Assembly (NCBI GenBank): GCA_017547995.1
Contig: JAFYNW010000185.1
Coordinates: forward strand, 1-9,060
Reading direction: 5' to 3'
DNA from: Clostridia bacterium
GTDB lineage: Bacteria; Bacillota; Clostridia; Oscillospirales; Butyricicoccaceae
Length of the DNA: 9,060 nt
Positions within the stretch are counted from its first letter, which is position 1, and each line of letters opens with the position of its first letter. Both the position numbers and the translations under genes were made by a program. The notes beneath the pieces are model-generated. The model did not search any database, was not told the origin of the DNA, and saw only the letters and a list, made by a program, of their open reading frames with translations. Of the stretch, positions 6,515-9,060 are shown in pieces.

Positions 6515-6583
6515 GAGGTAAACCTGCGGTTTAGTAAACTCTACCTCCCTTCGGTTTACTTTTTTGAGGCAAAATGGTATGCT
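6515..6583 (+). promoter_or_regulatory. GTAAAC-repeat operator or attenuator with candidate promoter upstream of the XRE gene
   Basis: Four alternating copies of a GTAAAC half-site occur: GTAAAC (6518-6523), GTTTAG (6529-6534), GTAAAC (6534-6539) and GTTTAC (6554-6559). TAAACC/GGTTTA form a compact hairpin (6519-6524 with 6528-6533), while AGTAAAC/GTTTACT (6533-6539 with 6554-6560) form an alternative hairpin followed by T6, like a second terminator. GAGGTA (6515-6520) can also pair with TACCTC (6542-6547). A candidate extended -10 promoter (TTTACT 6555-6560, 17 bp, TG-N-TATGCT ending 6583) has its -35 inside the last half-site. Binding by the downstream XRE protein is inference. Confidence 0.5.
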
Positions 6584-6617
6584 GAATACATCAAAAGAAC
6601 AAAGGAGACAGAACTAT

Positions 6618-7013
6618 ATGGCAAATAAATCTATGGGTGAAATTATCAGCACACGCCGCAAGGAAAAGGAAATGACTCAGAAGGAAATCGCCGATATGCT
6701 CAACGTGACAGACAAGGCCGTTTCAAAATGGGAGCGCGACGTGGCTTGTCCTGACATACAGACAATTCCGAAACTGGCGGAGATTCTTGATATTTCGGTG
6801 GACGAGCTGATGAATACAAAGGCTCCGCAGACGAGCGCCAATAAGGGCGCGGAGGGCGTAGTGGATATCGTGCTCAAGGCTGTGCCTCTTGCGATGGGTG
6901 TGGCTGTTGCAGTTACTTCTGCACTCGGTCAGCTCGACGTAAATCACGGCTTCACAATGCTCGGCATCGGTCTCGCCTGCATCGGCATTCATCTTATGGG
7001 CAATAAAAAGTAA
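6618..7013 (+). CDS. XRE-family regulator with C-terminal membrane segments
   Basis: A 131-residue protein with an N-terminal lambda-repressor-type HTH domain (about 5-62): ISTRRKEKEMTQKEIADMLNV, then TDKAVSKWERD, where KAVSKWE is the recognition-helix consensus of this family, then IPKLAEILDISVDELM. After a short linker come two hydrophobic stretches, around AVPLAMGVAVAVTSAL and FTMLGIGLACIGIHLM, so the DNA-binding domain is probably tethered to the inner face of the membrane. The start at 6618 is preferred over the in-frame TTG at 6564 because AAAGGAG (6601-6607) precedes it and the upstream residues lack family character. The repeated GTAAAC sites upstream make autoregulation likely but unproven. 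Signal and targets are unknown; there is no partner gene on the same strand. Confidence 0.85.
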   Translation: MANKSMGEIISTRRKEKEMTQKEIADMLNVTDKAVSKWERDVACPDIQTIPKLAEILDISVDELMNTKAPQTSANKGAEGVVDIVLKAVPLAMGVAVAVTSALGQLDVNHGFTMLGIGLACIGIHLMGNKK

Positions 7014-7038
7014 ATCCACTCGTGATAAGTGGATTTAC
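7010..7038. terminator. Hairpin overlapping the XRE stop codon
   Basis: A perfect 11-bp stem GTAAATCCACT/AGTGGATTTAC (7010-7020 with 7028-7038) has loop CGTGATA. It contains the XRE stop codon. The downstream bases are CTATTATAT rather than a T-tract, so termination efficiency is uncertain. Its CCACTCGTGAT core recurs in the terminator at 7196-7224. Confidence 0.55.
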
Positions 7039-7081
7039 CTATTATATAACACCGTAGGTACATTAACTGCTCAAATGAAGT

Positions 7082-7135
7082 ACTAAACATTCCGCTTTCT
7101 GCGAATTCATTTCGCTGAAAGTAGAACGTCTTAGT
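7082..7135. repeat. Long imperfect hairpin
   Basis: The inner stem pairs 7095-7105 with 7111-7121: ten base pairs and one T-T mismatch around a TTCAT loop. The helix continues outward after small internal loops, with CTT-type pairs at 7090-7092/7124-7126 and ACTAA at 7082-7086 pairing TTAGT at 7131-7135. About 20 bp pair in total. This is more structure than expected by chance in 54 bases, but the function is unknown. Confidence 0.6.
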
Positions 7136-7158
7136 CTGAGTCGATAGCCAAACGGGTA

Positions 7159-7182
7159 CCCAATTGAGCCTGCTCAATTGGG
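7159..7182. repeat. Perfect 10-bp hairpin with CCTG loop
   Basis: CCCAATTGAG (7159-7168) and CTCAATTGGG (7173-7182) are exact reverse complements around CCTG. No T-tract follows; the next bases are AGAGCGAAGCGAC. The overlapping GGGTACCC palindrome at 7154-7161 could compete for the CCC. Confidence 0.7.
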
Positions 7183-7195
7183 AGAGCGAAGCGAC

Positions 7196-7224
7196 AAAAA
7201 AAGCCACTCGTGATGAGTGGCTTT
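7196..7224 (-). terminator. Intrinsic terminator for the minus-strand small-membrane-protein pair
   Basis: A 10-bp stem AAAGCCACTC/GAGTGGCTTT (7200-7209 with 7215-7224) has a GTGAT loop. On the minus strand it is followed by seven T residues (7196-7202), partly shared with the stem. It starts about 10 bp after the stop of the 80-residue gene. It also has a short T-rich side on the plus strand and may act both ways. Confidence 0.88.
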
Positions 7225-7234
7225 AATTTTTCGA

Positions 7235-7477
7235 TTACATATACTGACCGAAGAAATAGATGAGAATTGCGCCGATGATGATACCTGCGAGACCGGAGCC
7301 CCATGCAACCTTCTTGAAAAGCTTTGCCTGAGCGTCGCCCTGATATTCGCCTACCAGAGTGTGCTCGTTTGCTTCTCTTTCTTCAGCGAACTTTTCAGCA
7401 AGATTTACTTCAGGCTGACTCTTCTTTTCTTCAAACATTTCTTCGAAAATATTCTTCTTTCCGTTATTTTCGCTCAT
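7235..7477 (-). CDS. Small single-pass membrane protein, unknown
   Basis: An 80-residue protein I do not recognise. Residues 1-50 are highly charged and acidic, with helical or coiled-coil-like character (KNIFEEMFEEKK, LAEKFAEEREANEH). Residues about 58-77 form one transmembrane helix (VAWGSGLAGIIIGAILIYFFG), preceded by KLFKK. The N-terminus is probably cytoplasmic and the protein tail-anchored. An RBS AGGAGG (7483-7488, minus) lies 5 nt from the ATG and overlaps the TAG stop of the 104-residue gene; the gap is 9 bp, so the pair is one operon. A terminator follows directly. It may be a partner of the neighbouring membrane protein; no function can be assigned. Confidence 0.75.
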   Translation of the reverse strand: MSENNGKKNIFEEMFEEKKSQPEVNLAEKFAEEREANEHTLVGEYQGDAQAKLFKKVAWGSGLAGIIIGAILIYFFGQYM

Positions 7478-7486
7478 TTTATCCTC

Positions 7487-7801
7487 CTAAAAGTTGATCT
7501 CTTTGTCCTCTGCGGCATATTTCGCGCCATACTGCTCAAACATTTTCGTCAGCTTTTTGCGACGTCTTCTCAGCCTGCGGGCTCTTGTTGTCACAATGAG
7601 AATGAATGACAGAAGAACGAGGAAAACGAGAACGTAGAAAACTACAAATGTTATATCCTGAGACTGGCTTGTGGCGTGGATGAGATTTTTTGCAGGGATA
7701 AGAATATCAAACGGCAGATATGCCGGTGCATAATAAAGCACGCCAACTACAGCAGTGAAAAGCATAAGCAGCAGAAGGAACAGTATTTTTACAATTATCA
7801 T
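7487..7801 (-). CDS. Small two-pass membrane protein with Arg-rich segment, unknown
   Basis: A 104-residue protein I do not recognise. Transmembrane segment 1 covers about 2-24 and segment 2 about 50-72, separated by a short loop (PAYLPFDILIPAKNLIHATSQSQD). Segment 2 is followed by a strongly basic patch RARRLRRRRKKLTK (73-86), then a mixed tail. By the positive-inside rule both termini are cytoplasmic. An RBS AAAGGAGG lies 7-8 nt before the ATG, and a good promoter lies just upstream (7830-7858). It is the first gene of a two-gene unit with the 80-residue protein. The basic patch could contact nucleic acid, lipid headgroups or the acidic N-terminus of its neighbour; that is speculation. Confidence 0.75.
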   Translation of the reverse strand: MIIVKILFLLLLMLFTAVVGVLYYAPAYLPFDILIPAKNLIHATSQSQDITFVVFYVLVFLVLLSFILIVTTRARRLRRRRKKLTKMFEQYGAKYAAEDKEINF

Positions 7802-7829
7802 TTGTTTTTCCTCCTTTTGTATACAGTTT

Positions 7830-7858
7830 ATTATATCAAAAATCGGAGAAATTGTAAA
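7830..7858 (-). promoter_or_regulatory. Promoter for the small-membrane-protein pair
   Basis: On the minus strand, TTTACA (7853-7858) and a perfect TATAAT (7830-7835) are separated by 17 bp. The expected start near 7823 lies about 20 nt before the 7801 ATG. The -35 box lies inside one of the AATTGTA repeats. Confidence 0.8.
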
Positions 7859-7883
7859 TAGAATAATTGTAAATACTACAATT
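7850..7883. repeat. Three AATTGTA half-sites at the promoter
   Basis: AATTGTAAATA occurs twice in direct orientation (7850-7860 and 7865-7875, 15-bp period). An inverted TACAATT (7877-7883) makes a 7-N5-7 palindrome with the second copy. The first copy covers the -35 box and the last overlaps the DUF3298 stop codon. Placement suggests an operator; the regulator is not identified. Confidence 0.5.
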
Positions 7884-8562
7884 CAACCCGCAGCATACTG
7901 CCAAACAGTCTGTACGGCACCAAAAATGATGGCAACCCTGACCGCCTCGGTGCTATCGAATATTCGGGAAAATAAATGACGAAGCCGTCGTCGGCAAGGT
8001 AATAATTTGAAAAATCCAGCCTGCAGGGCAGAATCTCCCGCCAGTCGGCAAAATATTTTTCCTCATCATGTGCCGAATCTGCCTCAATCTGCCGCAGGAT
8101 TTCGTTATAAAACACCTCGCGGAATCGGGCACCCATACGGAAAAACGAGCCAAGTGGAATAATCTTGCCTATTTCAAGATTCCACGTGTCGCTGTGCCGC
8201 CTTGTGCGTAAAACCGTGCCGCCAAGCTTTTCAAATGTATCGAAAAACACCGAAAGAAAGCCGCAGTTTTCATACATCACGCTCATTTCGCAGCTGATTT
8301 CCAGCGGCTCGAAGGAGGTGTCGAGGGAGGAATAAAGCTGCACCGCCGTGGTGTAATAGTTGTTGATTATATACCGCCGGGCATTCTGCGCCGAGCGGAA
8401 ATAGCTGTTGTTGATGTATGCGCGGGGCATAAGCCGCTGATTCAGACGAATGTCGGGGTAGGAAACCGAATATTTCAGCACGGTAACGCCCTGAAAAGTG
8501 CTTTCGCCCCGAAGGACAGACATATTTGTAACCGATTTAGTCAGCTGATCGCTGTATAACAT
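7876..8562 (-). CDS. DUF3298-domain protein (PdaC/RsiV-like fold), cytoplasmic version
   Basis: A 228-residue protein resembling the DUF4163-DUF3298 pair found in PdaC and in the lysozyme sensor RsiV. The N-terminal part (about 24-125) shows the VLKYSVSYPDI and INNYYTTAVQLY features of the first domain. The C-terminal DUF3298 part (about 130-220) ends in the characteristic LADDGFVIYFPEYSIAPRRSG and FLVPY strand pair. Secreted relatives have a signal peptide or membrane anchor; none is visible here and the upstream sequence offers no extension, so the protein appears cytoplasmic. The ATG at 8562 directly follows the T-tract of a hairpin, and the only ribosome site is a weak GGTGA (8570-8574) at the foot of that hairpin. 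It lies downstream of lexA on the same strand, 112 bp away, with no clear promoter of its own. Function unknown. Confidence 0.72.
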   Translation of the reverse strand: MLYSDQLTKSVTNMSVLRGESTFQGVTVLKYSVSYPDIRLNQRLMPRAYINNSYFRSAQNARRYIINNYYTTAVQLYSSLDTSFEPLEISCEMSVMYENCGFLSVFFDTFEKLGGTVLRTRRHSDTWNLEIGKIIPLGSFFRMGARFREVFYNEILRQIEADSAHDEEKYFADWREILPCRLDFSNYYLADDGFVIYFPEYSIAPRRSGLPSFLVPYRLFGSMLRVEL

Positions 8563-8598
8563 AAAAAAATCACCGCCTGAGCAATATTATTCAGGCGG
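8563..8598 (-). terminator. Terminator-like hairpin between lexA and the DUF3298 gene
   Basis: On the minus strand, an 8-bp stem CCGCCTGA/TCAGGCGG (8591-8598 with 8573-8580) with a 10-nt loop is followed after TGA by seven T residues (8563-8569). The next base begins the ATG of the DUF3298 gene. It is positioned to end lexA transcription; it would also hide the GGCGG/GGTGA ribosome-site region. Confidence 0.75.
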
Positions 8599-8674
8599 CG
8601 GAAAAAATATTCGAATTTTTATAAAAAAGATGAAACTTTTTGGAAAAAATTCCGTCTAATATAGGGCGCACAGA

Positions 8675-9060
8675 TTAATACTCTCTGTGGAGAGCAATCA
8701 CAACGCCGAGAATGGAAGCCTCATCGCCCGGAATCGGGGAATACGCTTCGTTTTCAGGCATAAGCCAGACGTGGCCGTCCTGAAGCTTGAGGCGCTTGAC
8801 CGTCGCTTCGTCTTCGAGAAGCGCAACGACAATCTGACCGTTGCTTGCAGTCGGAGTTTTCCTGATAACCACAACGTCACCGTCGAGAATGCCTGCGTTA
8901 ATCATGGAATCGCCTCTGACGTTGAGCGCGAAAAGCTCGCCGGAAGCGTTGCCGTCGTAGCTGATGAAGCCGAGCGCGTCTTCGTAAGCGAGGATAGGCG
9001 CACCAGCAGTAACCGTGCCGAGGATAGGCACGCGCTGACTCTGACTCTGCTTGACGAGAG
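8675..9060 (-). CDS. lexA: LexA repressor / S24-family autopeptidase, C-terminal part (5' end beyond window)
   Basis: The visible 127 codons form the linker and the complete S24 peptidase domain of a LexA-type SOS repressor. The Ala-Gly self-cleavage site lies in VPILGTVTAG followed by APIL. The catalytic serine is in GDSMINAGILDGD and the catalytic lysine in ATVKRLKL. The end LGVVIALHREY matches a LexA C-terminus. The reading frame stays open to the window edge, with residues LVKQSQSQR before the VPILG strand, so the N-terminal winged-helix DNA-binding domain must lie outside. An internal GTG/ATG-type start would give a domain without DNA binding and is unlikely. In Bacillota, RecA-bound single-stranded DNA triggers self-cleavage and derepression. 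A phage-type S24 repressor is the main alternative, but no phage genes are visible. I see no SOS box in the window. Confidence 0.85.
   Translation of the reverse strand, partial: LVKQSQSQRVPILGTVTAGAPILAYEDALGFISYDGNASGELFALNVRGDSMINAGILDGDVVVIRKTPTASNGQIVVALLEDEATVKRLKLQDGHVWLMPENEAYSPIPGDEASILGVVIALHREY

Larger units (their letters stand above)
7039..7199. other. Non-coding, hairpin-rich intergenic stretch
   Basis: I see no gene between the XRE stop and the converging minus-strand gene. The interval holds a long imperfect hairpin (7082-7135), a perfect 10-bp hairpin (7159-7182) overlapped by the palindrome GGGTACCC (7154-7161), and a GAGAGCGAAGCGAC tail. It could be an intergenic repeat or a structured RNA; no known RNA family is recognised and no convincing promoter lies in it. 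Confidence 0.5.

Noticed and set aside
6564..6617. TTG start adding 18 residues to the XRE protein
   Set aside because: No RBS before the TTG; AAAGGAG sits at the right distance before the ATG at 6618, where HTH-family similarity begins.
7217..7609. A 130-codon plus-strand frame opposite the two small membrane proteins
   Set aside because: It lacks an RBS and lies antisense to two genes with strong ribosome sites and coherent transmembrane pattern.
1..9060. CRISPR array, tRNA, rRNA, LexA/SOS box or classical riboswitch
   Set aside because: Reading both strands I found no regularly spaced repeats, no cloverleaf with an anticodon arm, no CGAAC-N4-GTTCG site and no aptamer core I could recognise.

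Overview
The window looks like ordinary chromosome of a Gram-positive anaerobe in the Clostridia, most likely near Oscillospiraceae/Ruminococcus. I infer this from the gene families (DUF4364, a DUF3048 lipoprotein, a Clostridia-type LUD protein, a LexA-type repressor), the AGGAGG-type ribosome binding sites and the near-consensus sigma-A promoters. No species can be named from sequence alone. There is no rRNA, tRNA, CRISPR array, phage module or intact insertion sequence.

Layout. (1) 38-1702, plus strand: a perfect-consensus promoter drives a tight run of three genes: a LUD-domain protein, a REP-associated (Y1/HUH) tyrosine transposase (RAYT) and a spermidine/spermine-acetyltransferase-like GNAT. 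The RAYT start overlaps the LUD stop in TAATG, and the GNAT starts 2 bp after the RAYT stop. (2) 1772-2632, plus: a NudC-type NAD(H) pyrophosphatase, ending at a bidirectional terminator. (3) 2723-4593, minus: a two-gene unit, mtnA (methionine salvage) followed by an M55 (DppA-like) D-aminopeptidase. mtnA carries one frameshift; restoring a single base gives a canonical 350-residue enzyme. (4) 4594-4746: a divergent promoter region with one good promoter in each direction. (5) 4747-6452, plus: DUF4364 protein, then a DUF3048 lipoprotein, again joined by TAATG and closed by a strong terminator. (6) 6515-7013: an operator/attenuator-like element, then a small XRE regulator with two C-terminal membrane segments. 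(7) 7014-7234: a non-coding stretch with four hairpins. (8) 7235-9060, minus: the 3' two thirds of a lexA-like gene, a terminator-like hairpin, a DUF3298 protein, then a promoter with repeated AATTGTA sites and two small membrane proteins of unknown function.

Most interesting signal: the RAYT gene contains, inside its own reading frame, two inverted 27-bp copies of a GTAG-headed imperfect hairpin. They differ at only four positions, and these are compensatory (AC/GT in one stem, TT/AA in the other). This is the architecture of a REP element, the known substrate of RAYT enzymes, so the gene appears to carry its own substrate pair in coding sequence, bracketing the catalytic HUH codons. Secondary points are the mtnA frameshift, the hairpin cluster at 7010-7224, the GTAAAC cluster upstream of the XRE gene, and a terminator whose T-tract runs straight into the start codon of the DUF3298 gene.
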